Assembly: GCA_963751615.1 (NCBI GenBank)
Contig: CAVVVG010000007.1
Coordinates: 496,001 to 560,000 of the forward strand
Reading direction: 5' to 3'
Length of the DNA stretch: 64,000 bases
Source of the DNA: Palsa-892 sp963751615
GTDB taxonomy: Bacteria > Pseudomonadota > Alphaproteobacteria > Rhizobiales > Xanthobacteraceae
Shown here: piece after piece, positions 34,446-43,703 of the stretch
How the letters are laid out: every line of letters begins with the position of its first letter
Position numbering within the stretch: the stretch's first letter is position 1
The notes under the pieces: generated by a model
Database searches by the model: none
Told to the model about the DNA's origin: nothing
The model's input: the letters and a program-made list of their open reading frames with translations, nothing else
Program-made: the position numbers and the translations under genes

Positions 34446-35063
34446 TTACATCGGCGGCGTGAGGCCGTCGCGTCCGACACCGATGCGGGCAGCGACAAGG
34501 CTTCCGTCCGGCTGCTTAGCGGCGCCGGCAATGAAGATCTTGGCGCCCGGCTTCAACTCTCTCCGATCGCCCGGCACATAGGTCACGACCGGCGCGTCGG
34601 GCGGAACGACGACGGTCTTTTCGCCGTCCTTATATTTAAGCGTCATCGTATGGCTGCCGATCTTGGCCACAACTTCGGCGACGGTTGCATTGGTCATCAT
34701 GCTGTTCGGGCGCAAGTCCCACGGCCGGATGCCCTCGGCGATCCCACGCATCGCATCCGGAAAGATTAGCACCTCAAGCGCGCGCTGGCTGCCGTCTTCC
34801 TGCGGGATGCCGGCGACCCCGACGTAACTTCCCGACTTGACGTCGGCCATCGACGCTTTGACGACGCCCATCACAACCACGTTGTCAGTGATTTTGATCG
34901 CAAGTTTCGTTCCGTCGCGTGCGGCTACGCTCATCGTCTGGCCGTCAATGCCGTCAATAGTGCCGCGTACGCGCACGGTTTGTTCCTGTGCCGAAGCAAT
35001 CGCGATGCTAGCGAGTACAAGAGCAGCGACGGCAACAAACCGTCGGTTGGATTTACGATGCAT
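34446..35063 (-). CDS. Secreted DUF5666-like protein
   Basis: This 205-residue protein has a Sec signal peptide (cleavage after AIASA). The mature part is made of two OB-like beta units: 'VRVRGTIDGIDGQTMSVAARDG' (first 20 residues of it) and a second near residue 115, 'VAKIGSHTMTLKYKDGEKTV'. The pattern fits DUF5666-type periplasmic domains. The function is unknown. It lies 36 bases downstream of the DUF971 gene on the same strand. Confidence 0.65.
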   Translation of the reverse strand: MHRKSNRRFVAVAALVLASIAIASAQEQTVRVRGTIDGIDGQTMSVAARDGTKLAIKITDNVVVMGVVKASMADVKSGSYVGVAGIPQEDGSQRALEVLIFPDAMRGIAEGIRPWDLRPNSMMTNATVAEVVAKIGSHTMTLKYKDGEKTVVVPPDAPVVTYVPGDRRELKPGAKIFIAGAAKQPDGSLVAARIGVGRDGLTPPM

Positions 35064-35099
35064 GGCATTCCCCGATCTCGTTAGTTTCTAATCCGTGCC

Positions 35100-35489
35100 T
35101 TACTTCTTCCTTATCGGTTCGCGCGAGAGTCTCTTAGCTTTGAGTTCTTCCTCATAGCGCGCGAAGCGTTTGTCATATTCCTGTCCGAGCTGATGGAAAT
35201 AGTCCCACGAATAAATGCCGGTCGAATGCATGTCATCGAACACGAGCCGAACGGCGTAATTTCCGACTGGATGAATTTCCAGGATTTGCACGTCACGCTT
35301 GCCGCCCACGATCTTGCGCTCGTCGGGATTATGCCCTTGAACCTCTGCGCTCGGGCTTTCAACCCGCAGATACTCGGCCGGAAGCGAGATGGTTTCGCCG
35401 TTATCGAAAGAGATCGTCAGCGAGCGGCGATCCTTATTCAGGCGCAATTCTTTCGGCCAATGGCGCGGTGCGGCGGAACTTGAGGACAT
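35100..35489 (-). CDS. DUF971 domain-containing protein
   Basis: This is a small protein of about 129 residues. The DUF971 (GBBH-like N-terminal) fold is shown by 'WPKELRLNKDRRSLTISFD', 'ISLPAEYLRVESPSAEVQGH' and 'NYAVRLVFDDMHSTGIYSWD'. Stand-alone DUF971 proteins are often linked to iron-sulfur or Mrp functions, but the role is not known. The ATG at 35489 has GGAGAAAG upstream; an in-frame TTG seven codons earlier is less likely. It is transcribed divergently from moaA. Confidence 0.85.
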   Translation of the reverse strand: MSSSSAAPRHWPKELRLNKDRRSLTISFDNGETISLPAEYLRVESPSAEVQGHNPDERKIVGGKRDVQILEIHPVGNYAVRLVFDDMHSTGIYSWDYFHQLGQEYDKRFARYEEELKAKRLSREPIRKK

Positions 35490-35594
35490 CACTTTCTCCG
35501 GAGCGAGCAACCTAGCGCCAGAACTAGACCACGCAAGCGCTGGACGGGGCCCTCTGACTCGGCCACACTTTGCGGATATAGAGTGCGGACAGCC

Positions 35595-36638
35595 ATGGAC
35601 GCGAAAACGAATCTTGATCTCGACCGTAGGAACGCCACCAATGGGCCAATGGTGGACCGCTTCGGCCGGGTAATCACGTATCTCCGGGTATCGGTCACTG
35701 ATCGTTGCGATTTCCGTTGCGTTTATTGCATGACGGAAAACATGACGTTCCTGCCCAAACGCGACCTACTTTCGCTCGAGGAGCTGGATCGGCTCTGCTC
35801 TGCCTTTGTCGCCCGCGGCGTCAAAAAGCTGAGGCTGACCGGCGGCGAGCCGCTCGTGCGGCGCGACATCATGCTCCTGTTCCGCTCGTTGTCGCGCCAT
35901 CTCTCCACCGGTGCGCTTGAAGAGCTCACGCTCACGACCAACGGTTCGCAGCTCGCGCGTTTTGCTGAAGATTTGGCTTCCTATGGAATCAAACGCGTCA
36001 ATGTTTCACTCGATACGCTTGACGCAATAAAATTCAAGGAAATTACCCGCTGGGGCGAACATTCGAAGGTGCTCGCGGGAATCGAAGCTGCCCAGACAGC
36101 CGGTCTTCACGTCAAAATCAACGCTGTTGCATTGAAGGGCGTGAACGAGGACGAAATCCCGTCGCTGATGGAATGGGCGCACGGCCGCGGCATGGATCTC
36201 TCGCTGATCGAGGTGATGCCGCTCGGTGAAATCGGTCCGGAACGTGTCGATCAATATCTTCCGCTCTCGCTCGTACGGGCGCGCCTCTCACAACGCTACT
36301 TGCTGGAAGACATCGACTATAGCACCGGCGGCCCGGCTCGATATGCAAAGGTAAAGGAAACGGGCGGGCGGCTCGGCTTTATTACGCCCCTCACCCACAA
36401 TTTCTGTGAGGGTTGCAATCGCGTGCGCGTGACCTGCACCGGTACCCTGTTCATGTGCCTCGGTCAGGAAGATTGTGCTGACCTTCGCACGCCTCTGCGC
36501 GCCTCAGTAACGGACGACGCCCTGCATGCTGCTATCGACGACGCGATTGCCCGCAAGCCGAAAGGGCATGATTTCGTGATCGATCGCCGGACAAAACAAC
36601 CGGCCGTCGCTCGGCATATGAGCGTGACCGGCGGCTGA
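35595..36638 (+). CDS. moaA: GTP 3',8-cyclase
   Basis: This radical SAM enzyme of about 347 residues starts molybdenum cofactor synthesis by rearranging GTP. The first cluster motif is Cys38-x3-Cys42-x2-Cys45 ('CDFRCVYC'). The C-terminal cluster has 'CEGCNRVRVTCTG', and the essential terminal Gly-Gly is present ('MSVTGG'). The ATG at 35595 is preferred over a GTG four codons earlier. The rest of the moa pathway is not in the window. Confidence 0.95.
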   Translation: MDAKTNLDLDRRNATNGPMVDRFGRVITYLRVSVTDRCDFRCVYCMTENMTFLPKRDLLSLEELDRLCSAFVARGVKKLRLTGGEPLVRRDIMLLFRSLSRHLSTGALEELTLTTNGSQLARFAEDLASYGIKRVNVSLDTLDAIKFKEITRWGEHSKVLAGIEAAQTAGLHVKINAVALKGVNEDEIPSLMEWAHGRGMDLSLIEVMPLGEIGPERVDQYLPLSLVRARLSQRYLLEDIDYSTGGPARYAKVKETGGRLGFITPLTHNFCEGCNRVRVTCTGTLFMCLGQEDCADLRTPLRASVTDDALHAAIDDAIARKPKGHDFVIDRRTKQPAVARHMSVTGG

Positions 36639-36683
36639 GATTTTTCCATTTAGAACACAGGCCTTCTTGACTCTCGTCCGAGC

Positions 36684-38058
36684 GTGCCTGAGCCTGCGTC
36701 AAAATCGGGGGCAAGGGTGGCGGGCAATCATTTCACGCCGGAGATTTTCTTTGGCCTAAATCCGATGGTGACCTCAGCGGTCATACTGCTGATCACCTAC
36801 GCCATCATCATGTGGGACAAGCTTAACCGCGCCATCGTTGCGTTGCTTGGCGCCGCGGCGATGGTACTGATCGGCGCGCTTGATCAAATCGAGGCCCTCA
36901 AAGGCATCGACTGGAACACGATCGGATTACTCACCGGGATGATGATCCTGGTATCCATCTCACGCCGTTCCGGCATGTTCGAATATCTCGCCATATGGTC
37001 GGCGCAGGTCGCCAGAGCAAGCCCCGCTGGAATTCTCTTGATCCTGCAACTTACGACCGCCGTCTTATCGGCTCTGCTGGACAATGTAACAACAGTTTTG
37101 CTCGTGGTTCCGGTAACGCTAGCAATCACGCGGGAATTGCGGGTACCGCCCTATCCTTTTCTCTTCGCTGAAATCTTTGCCTCCAATATCGGCGGCACCG
37201 CGACTTTGATCGGTGATCCTCCGAATATCCTGATCGGATCGCTCGCGGGATTAAGCTTCAATCAATTCGTTGTGCATCTAACGCCGGTCATTCTTGTCGT
37301 CATGGCGGCACAGGCGGTGATGATTCATCTCATATGGGGGAAGGATTTGCATTCTTCACCCGCTCACAAGAAGCGCGTGATGGCGATGAACGCCAGAATA
37401 ACGATTCAGGACTGGACGTTGCTGCGACAATCACTCGTCGTTCTAACCGCTGTTATCGTTGCCTTTGTTTTCGCCCGGCAACTTCGTGCCGAGCCCGCCA
37501 CGATCGCTATGAGCGGGGCTGCGATTTTAATGTTTCTCGACAATTGGAAACACCACAACGAAAAGCAGGCCGAAAACGTTCATAAGACGTTTGGCGACGT
37601 CGAGTGGATCACGATTTTTTTCTTCATCGGATTGTTTATCGTCGTGCATGGCGTTGAGGTAGGTGGACTACTTGCGCTTCTAGCAAATAAGCTGGTGGCA
37701 GTGACCGGCGGCAATATGGCGACAGCGGGCTATTCGATTCTATGGGCCTCGGCATTTCTGTCGGCGATTGTCGACAACATTCCCTTTGTCGCAACCATGA
37801 TCCCACTGATCAAAAGCATGGCGCCCGCTTATGGCGGCGCCGATAAAATTGAGCCCTTATGGTGGTGTCTGTCGCTTGGGCGCTTGTCTCGGTGGCAACG
37901 GCACCCTGATCGGAGCCTCGGCCAACTTGACGGTGGCCGGCCTAGCGGAAAGAAACAAGATTCCCTTCCGTTTTATGACCTATACGTTTTACGCCTTGCC
38001 GATGATGATTGTTTCGGTAGCAATCTGTCACGTCTATGTCTGGTGGAGATACTTCTGA
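36684..38058 (+). pseudogene. SLC13/ArsB-type anion permease, frameshifted near its C terminus
   Basis: The first 395 or so residues encode an ion-transporter-superfamily permease. Two inverted repeats each have a DN-x-P-type helix and a signature loop: 'DNVTTVLLVVPVTLAI' with 'GGTATLIGDPPNILIG', then 'DNIPFVATMIP'. At 37878-37880 (GGG) the frame is lost. Reading one base less, the second signature 'GGNGTLIGASANLTVAG' and the last helix follow and end at 38058. One extra G is the simplest cause. The unshifted frame runs to 38120 with non-homologous residues. The start is uncertain: GTG 36684, GTG 36717 or ATG 36765. Confidence 0.8.
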
Positions 38059-38231
38059 ATTTCTACCATTCAAAAAACTTGCTAGTTTTTTGCAGCGCAA
38101 ACAATCAAAGTTCTAATTGACGTGGACTGCGGAATTGAGGGTAAGTTCTACCTGAAAACGGCTGCAAAAAAGAACGGCCAGCCAAGAGACAAGCCCGCGA
38201 CCTTTTCGCGGCGCCAAAGGGGGACTAGACC

Positions 38232-38840
38232 GTGCAACGTTTGCTCGGACTGAGCCGCGTCATCGACGCAATCAATTCTCGTATCGGGAAATGGATGGCT
38301 TGGGCCATTCTGGCCGCTGTCGTGGTGTCGGCGGTCAACGCCGTTGTGCGAAAATTATTTAACGTAAGTTCCAATTCATGGCTCGAGCTTCAGTGGATGC
38401 TGTTTGCCGTTGTGTTTCTGTTGTGCTCGCCGTGGACGCTGATGGTGAACGAGCACATCCGCATCGACATCGTAAACAACGCGCTGCCGAAGGCCGTTCG
38501 CAATTGGATCGATGTTCTGGGCCATCTGTTTTTTCTGCTGCCTTTTACCGTGGTGATGGTCATAACAGGCTGGCCCTTTTTCCTCTCTTCAATTCAGCTC
38601 AATGAACAATCTTCAAATGCTGGTGGTCTCATCCAGTGGCCGGCGAAATTTCTCGTGCCATTATGCTTCGCCCTGCTGTTCTTTCAATGCATTTCCGAAT
38701 TAATCAAACGCATCGCCGTAATGCGGGGGATAATTCCCGATCCATATGCGGAGCGGCAGCATCCGGCGAAAGCCGAGGTTGAAGAGCTGATCCAGGCGAT
38801 CGAATCCGCTGATAAGCCCGTCACGGGAGGCAAGAAGTGA
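38232..38840 (+). CDS. TRAP transporter small permease (DctQ family)
   Basis: This 202-residue four-helix membrane protein has the DctQ pattern, including 'WLELQWMLFAVVFLLCSPWT' in the second helix. It starts with GTG at 38232, preceded by AAGGGGG. The C-terminal 30 residues are hydrophilic. It overlaps the large permease gene by four bases (GTGA), so translation is coupled. Confidence 0.85.
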   Translation: MQRLLGLSRVIDAINSRIGKWMAWAILAAVVVSAVNAVVRKLFNVSSNSWLELQWMLFAVVFLLCSPWTLMVNEHIRIDIVNNALPKAVRNWIDVLGHLFFLLPFTVVMVITGWPFFLSSIQLNEQSSNAGGLIQWPAKFLVPLCFALLFFQCISELIKRIAVMRGIIPDPYAERQHPAKAEVEELIQAIESADKPVTGGKK

Positions 38841-40498
38841 GCGCCTTCCTCGTCCACAACATGGCGCCGATCATGTTCGCATCGCTGATCTTCATTCTGT
38901 TGATCGGCTATCCCGTCGCCTTCTCACTCGCGGCAACCGGCCTCATCTACGCTTTGCTCGGCATCGAACTCGGGTTGTTCCGTCCTGATTTTCTTCAGGC
39001 CCTGCCCGAGCGTGTCTACGGCATTATGAATAACGACGTACTGCTGGCAATTCCGTTCTTCACGTTCATGGGATTGATCCTGGAACGATCGGGAATGGCG
39101 GAAGACCTGTTGGATACGATTGGCCAGTTGTTTGGCACTATTCGCGGCGGTCTCGCCTATGCGGTGATTTTTGTCGGTGCGTTGCTCGCCGCCACAACCG
39201 GCGTCGTTGCGGCTTCGGTGATCTCGATGGGCCTAATCTCGCTGCCGATCATGCTGCGCTACGGTTACGATCGGCGCGTGGCCACGGGAGTCATCGCCGC
39301 CTCCGGTACATTGGCGCAAATTATTCCTCCGTCCCTCGTTTTGATCGTCATGGCGGATCAATTGGGTCGTTCAGTCGGCGACATGTATGAGGGCGCGTTT
39401 ATTCCCGGCATTACGCTGGCAGGACTTTACGCACTCTACGTTTTGATCGTGACATTTTTGTATCCCAAGGCCGCGCCCGGTCTGCCTATTGAAGCCGTCG
39501 GGTTTCGCGAGGATGACGGCACGCGGGGGCTACCCTCGCTGACAATTCTCGCAATCATCAGCGGTGTATTTGGTTGGTACGTGATGCGGACTTCGACTTC
39601 GCACGGTGCGGATCTCGTTGTGCTGACAATGTTCAATGGGATCGTCTTCGCCTTTGCTGTTTCCGTCGCGAATTGGCTATTCGACCGATTCTTTGGCTTT
39701 CGCTTCCTGTCGCGACTGGCGCAGCAAGTGACTTTTGCAATGGTGCCGCCATTATTTTTGATTTTCCTTGTGCTCGGTACGATCTTTCTTGGCGTGGCTA
39801 CGCCGACGGAAGGCGGCGCCATGGGTGCCTCGGGCGCGCTCATCCTTGCGATCATGAAACGGCGTCTCACTTGGGATCTCGTGCGCCAGGCCACGGAATC
39901 GACGGCGAAACTCTCTGCCTTTGTCATCTTCATCTTGCTTGGCGCCAGAACTTTCACACTGACGTTCTATGGCGTCGACGGACATCGCTGGGTTGAGGAT
40001 CTTCTCGTTTCACTGCCCGGCGGACCACTCGGCTTTCTGATTTTTGTCAACGTTTTCGTTTTTCTCCTCGCCTTTTTTCTCGACTTCTTCGAAATCGCCT
40101 TCATCGTCATTCCGCTGCTGGCAGCGCCCGCAGAACGTCTGGGGATTGATCTGATCTGGTTCGGCGTGATCCTGGGTGTCAATATGCAAACATCGTTCAT
40201 GCACCCACCATTCGGTTTTGCCCTGTTTTACCTGCGTTCGGTGGCACCGAAGGAAAGTTACCTCGATCGATTAACCGGCAAGCGCATGGAGCCCGTAACA
40301 ACCGGCCAGATTTACTGGGGATCGATTCCGTTCGTGATTATTCAATGTATCATGGTTGTCTTGGTGATCGCTTTTCCCGCCATGGTCATGCATTACAAGG
40401 GCGTCGGCACAGGGGTCGACCCAAACAAAGTCAAGATCGACATCCAGATGCCCGATATCGCTCCGCCGCTCGATTTCGGTCCGCCGAAGATCCAATAG
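38837..40498 (+). CDS. TRAP transporter large permease (DctM family, long form)
   Basis: This 553-residue inner-membrane protein has about 12-14 hydrophobic helices. Typical DctM segments are 'VASGTLAQIIPPSLVLIVMA'-like (here AASGTLAQIIPPS) and 'GVATPTEGGAMGASGALI'. It is longer than the 430-residue standard form, with a central insert (about 215-300), as in the mannitol/chloroaromatic subgroup of TRAP systems. Coupled to the small permease by a GTGA overlap. The matching receptor gene is probably the convergent one at 40567-41661. Confidence 0.9.
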   Translation: MSAFLVHNMAPIMFASLIFILLIGYPVAFSLAATGLIYALLGIELGLFRPDFLQALPERVYGIMNNDVLLAIPFFTFMGLILERSGMAEDLLDTIGQLFGTIRGGLAYAVIFVGALLAATTGVVAASVISMGLISLPIMLRYGYDRRVATGVIAASGTLAQIIPPSLVLIVMADQLGRSVGDMYEGAFIPGITLAGLYALYVLIVTFLYPKAAPGLPIEAVGFREDDGTRGLPSLTILAIISGVFGWYVMRTSTSHGADLVVLTMFNGIVFAFAVSVANWLFDRFFGFRFLSRLAQQVTFAMVPPLFLIFLVLGTIFLGVATPTEGGAMGASGALILAIMKRRLTWDLVRQATESTAKLSAFVIFILLGARTFTLTFYGVDGHRWVEDLLVSLPGGPLGFLIFVNVFVFLLAFFLDFFEIAFIVIPLLAAPAERLGIDLIWFGVILGVNMQTSFMHPPFGFALFYLRSVAPKESYLDRLTGKRMEPVTTGQIYWGSIPFVIIQCIMVVLVIAFPAMVMHYKGVGTGVDPNKVKIDIQMPDIAPPLDFGPPKIQ

Positions 40499-40510
40499 AT
40501 CAAAACAAAA

Positions 40511-40538
40511 GCGCCCCAGGGCTGAAGCTCCGGGGCGC
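40511..40538. terminator. Bidirectional terminator between TRAP permease and receptor genes
   Basis: A strong stem (GCGCCCC / GGGGCGC extended by GG/CC after a bulged A/T and by GCT/AGC) lies between the two convergent stop codons. It is followed by GTGTTCTTTT on the plus strand and preceded by CAAAACAAAA, which gives a T-run on the minus strand. Confidence 0.85.
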
Positions 40539-40566
40539 GTGTTCTTTTAGTCGATTGTCGGATAGC

Positions 40567-41661
40567 TCAGGTCCAGTTTTTTCCGCGCGTGCGGATCATA
40601 AAACTGTCATAGGTATACTCTGCCACCTGCCACCACAGATACTCATCACTGCGAAAGCCCGCGATCGAATCCCATATCTTTTTGAAATCGGCATTGGACG
40701 CCGAAATCTCGGCATAGCGTTCGGTTGCAGCCTTGAGGCTCGCTTCCATGATGGGCTGAGAGAATGGTCTAAGCTGCGCCCCCGCCGCCACCAAGCGCTT
40801 AAGCGCTTGCGGGTTGAGGGAATCATACTTTCCGGTCAACGAGATGTTGCAGTACGCACATGCTGCCGTCAGGATCGCCTGATAGCTCTTTGGCAGGCTA
40901 TTCCACTTTTCGAGATTAAACATACTGTGGAGGACGGTGCCGCCTTCCCACCAGCCCGGATAATAATAGTATTTCGCGACTTTATAGAAGCCGAGTTTCT
41001 CATCATCGTAGGGGCCGACCCATTCAGCCGCGTCGACTGTTCCTTTTTCGAGTGCGGGATAGATGTCGCCGCCGGCGAGTTGCTGCGGCACTAAACCGAG
41101 CTTCGATAACACCGATCCGGCAAGCGCGCTGATGCGCATCTTAATGCCCTTAATATCGTCGACCGTGTTGATCTCCTTGGCAAACCAGCCGCCCATTTGG
41201 GTGCCCGTGTTACCCGTGGGCAATCCATACATATTAAATTTCTTGAAAAATTCGTTCAGCAACTCGTTACCACCGTGGTGCATCATCCACGAGTTCTGCA
41301 TGCGGGTGTTCAGGCCGAAGGGCACCGCGCAAGCAAGCGAGAACGTCGGATCTTTGCCGAAGAAATAATAATTGGCGGTATGGGACATTTCGACGGTGCC
41401 ATTGCTTACGGCATCGTTGACCTGCAGACCGGGTACGATTTCGCCGGCAGCGAACGGCTGAATCTGGAATTTGTTGTCCGAATTTTCCGCCACGATCTTG
41501 GAAAATAGTTCCGCTGTGCCCCAAAGCGTATCGAGCGATTTCGGAAAGCTCGAAGCCAACCGCCACTTTATTTCGGGCATGGATTGCGCAATCGCAGGTG
41601 CTGCGATCGTCGAGGCAGCAAGTCCGACACCGGTTGTTTTCAAAAAATCACGACGTTTCAT
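40567..41661 (-). CDS. TRAP transporter substrate-binding protein with Tat signal
   Basis: This 364-residue solute receptor starts 'MKRRDFLKTTGVGLAASTIA', a twin-arginine signal (RRDFLK), so it is exported folded. The mature part shows the DctP fold with 'GIKMRISALAGSVLSKLG' and 'YPALEKGTVDAAEWVGPYDD', the pattern of the mannitol/chloroaromatic/alpha-keto acid group that often dimerises. GGGGAG precedes the ATG. It is encoded opposite to, and convergent with, the only nearby permease genes, so it is expressed from its own promoter. Confidence 0.9.
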   Translation of the reverse strand: MKRRDFLKTTGVGLAASTIAAPAIAQSMPEIKWRLASSFPKSLDTLWGTAELFSKIVAENSDNKFQIQPFAAGEIVPGLQVNDAVSNGTVEMSHTANYYFFGKDPTFSLACAVPFGLNTRMQNSWMMHHGGNELLNEFFKKFNMYGLPTGNTGTQMGGWFAKEINTVDDIKGIKMRISALAGSVLSKLGLVPQQLAGGDIYPALEKGTVDAAEWVGPYDDEKLGFYKVAKYYYYPGWWEGGTVLHSMFNLEKWNSLPKSYQAILTAACAYCNISLTGKYDSLNPQALKRLVAAGAQLRPFSQPIMEASLKAATERYAEISASNADFKKIWDSIAGFRSDEYLWWQVAEYTYDSFMIRTRGKNWT

Positions 41662-41781
41662 TCAGTTTCTCCCCTTTAATCTTGGGCGACGCTAGCTCAT
41701 GACCGCCTCCGAGCCAACTAATGTTCGAGTAATATCGTATCCCTTCTTTAGTTTTGATGCAGCGCAAAAAGCGCCAAAGCC

Positions 41782-42915
41782 TCAGTTTTCTATGACTATT
41801 TTTGGCGCCGGCTTACTGCCTGTTTGTCCGCTTTCAAGCCGGGCACGGACCCGGCTGGCAATCTCACGATATACTTTGGCGTGCGAGCTGTCAGGTTTGG
41901 TCGCGACGATCGGCAATCCGGCATCAGATGTTTCGCGAATTTCGACCTCGAGCGGCACCTCACCGAGAAACGGGACATTCAGACGATCCGCTTCGGACTT
42001 CGCGCCACCGTGACCGAAAGGATCGGACCGCTTGCCGCAATGTGGACAGAGAAAATAGCTCATGTTCTCGACGACGCCGAGCACGGGCACATCGACCCGC
42101 TTGAACATCGCAATTCCGCGGCGCGCATCGATCAGCGCTAAATCCTGAGGTGTAGAAACGATAACCGCACCCGCAAGCGGCACCTGCTGGGCGAGCGTCA
42201 ATTGCGCATCGCCGGTGCCCGGCGGCATATCGACAACGAGCACGTCAAGCTTGCCCCATTCGACCTCTCGCAACATTTGGGTAATGGCCGACATCACCAT
42301 TGGTCCACGCCAGATCATCGGCGTTTCCTCATCGACGAGAAATCCGATGGACATGACCTTCAAGCCGTAACTTTCGATCGGACGCAATGTGTGTCCGCCG
42401 ATCGTTTCAGGACGGCCTTTGATCGCAAGCAGGCGCGGAACGGATGGGCCATAGATGTCGGCGTCCAGAAGCCCGACCGCAAGACCAAGATCCTGTAATC
42501 CAAGCGCAAGATTGACCGCTGTCGTTGATTTTCCGACGCCGCCCTTTCCCGATGCGACAGCGATGATTTTTTCAATACCGGGAATGCCGGAGATGCGCGG
42601 CGGTTGTGGATGAGCATGCGGTGCGGCGGCTCCTGCACGCGGTGGTGGCGCTGTGGACGTTGTTCCTCCGCTTCGTTCAGCAGTAAGCGCAATTAAAACC
42701 GACTCGACCCCAGGAATGTTCCGTACCGTTTCTTCAGCCGCTTTTCGTGCCGTTTCCCAGGTCGGTGCAGCGTTTGCATCAACGGTAAGCGAGAAAAACA
42801 CTTTCCCGCCGGTCACAACAATATCGGAAAGTTTTCCGGAGGCCGGCAAATCAACGCCATCCGGACCCTTAACGGATTTCAGTCGTTCGCGGATTTGATC
42901 AATACTGACTGTCAT
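41782..42915 (-). CDS. apbC: Mrp/NBP35-type iron-sulfur carrier ATPase
   Basis: This 377-residue protein has an N-terminal DUF59/MIP18 domain (about 1-85), a proline/alanine linker and a P-loop ATPase domain. The deviant Walker A is GKGGVGKST, followed by 'GLLDADIYGPSVPRLL'. 'VVDMPPGTGDAQLTLAQ' carries the Walker B Asp, and the C-terminal 'CPHCGKRSD' CxxC pair bridges an iron-sulfur cluster in a dimer. It transfers iron-sulfur clusters to target proteins in the cytoplasm. It lies 9 bases downstream of the GST gene. Confidence 0.93.
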   Translation of the reverse strand: MTVSIDQIRERLKSVKGPDGVDLPASGKLSDIVVTGGKVFFSLTVDANAAPTWETARKAAEETVRNIPGVESVLIALTAERSGGTTSTAPPPRAGAAAPHAHPQPPRISGIPGIEKIIAVASGKGGVGKSTTAVNLALGLQDLGLAVGLLDADIYGPSVPRLLAIKGRPETIGGHTLRPIESYGLKVMSIGFLVDEETPMIWRGPMVMSAITQMLREVEWGKLDVLVVDMPPGTGDAQLTLAQQVPLAGAVIVSTPQDLALIDARRGIAMFKRVDVPVLGVVENMSYFLCPHCGKRSDPFGHGGAKSEADRLNVPFLGEVPLEVEIRETSDAGLPIVATKPDSSHAKVYREIASRVRARLESGQTGSKPAPKIVIEN

Positions 42916-42924
42916 CTTCGACTT

Positions 42925-43533
42925 TCAAGCGGTTGCACTCGGCCGTGCTGCCAACTCGGCATGCCAGCGGCGAACATTGTTGTATTTTTCGGAAAGTTCG
43001 ATTTTTGCAGGCTTCATAAAATCTACGCTCACCAAACCGGTAATATCCGCCACAGTAAAACGATCGCCTGCGATAAAACGTCGACCGGCAAGCTCGCGTT
43101 CCATCAAATCGAGAAACTCGAACACCCTCGGCTTATTTGCTTCACCCCATGGCGCAATCTGCACTTCCATCTTCGCCATCGCGGGATGCAAATGACGAAA
43201 GACTGCTTGCACGGCAATGTAAAGCCCTAACTCGATACGGCGATTCCACATCTCGATTTTTGCGATCTCCAAAGCGTCGCGACCAAATAAATTCGGATTC
43301 GGGTAGAGCGCCTCGAAATAGCGGCAGATTGCCATGGTCTCGGTAATTACTGTTCCATCGTCAAGCTCGAGAACCGGCACGCGCTGCAGAGGGTTCAGTT
43401 CACTAAAGGATTTTTCCTTCTGTTCCAGCTTTCCCAGATCGACCATCACTTTCGGAATCTCGATGCCTTTTTCGGCGAGGAAAATGCGCACACGTCGCGG
43501 ACTTGGAGCGCGGCCGCCATCATACAGCTTCAT
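42925..43533 (-). CDS. Glutathione S-transferase
   Basis: This two-domain protein has about 202 residues. The thioredoxin-like N-terminal domain begins 'MKLYDGGRAPSPRRVRIFLA', with Ser in the usual glutathione-activating position, and has 'VPVLELDDGTVITETMAI' (cis-Pro and the glutathione-binding Glu-Thr). The helical C-terminal domain contains 'DRFTVADITGLVSVDF' as the N-capping box. The ATG at 43533 follows GGTGGGAAG; an earlier ATG at 43569 is less likely. It probably shares a transcript with apbC. Confidence 0.88.
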   Translation of the reverse strand: MKLYDGGRAPSPRRVRIFLAEKGIEIPKVMVDLGKLEQKEKSFSELNPLQRVPVLELDDGTVITETMAICRYFEALYPNPNLFGRDALEIAKIEMWNRRIELGLYIAVQAVFRHLHPAMAKMEVQIAPWGEANKPRVFEFLDLMERELAGRRFIAGDRFTVADITGLVSVDFMKPAKIELSEKYNNVRRWHAELAARPSATA

Positions 43534-43703
43534 TGGCTTCCCACCTTCTTTGCAGTCGATCACGGGCACCAGACACGGGCAAGACGTGTAGAAATTGCCC
43601 GCGCAAGGCGCGATTTAGATTTAATTAACCATGCTTTTGAGGCCGCTGTTAACCACCTTTCCGCGATTGTGGCGAAGACAATTCAGGACGGCGGATCAAG
43701 ACC

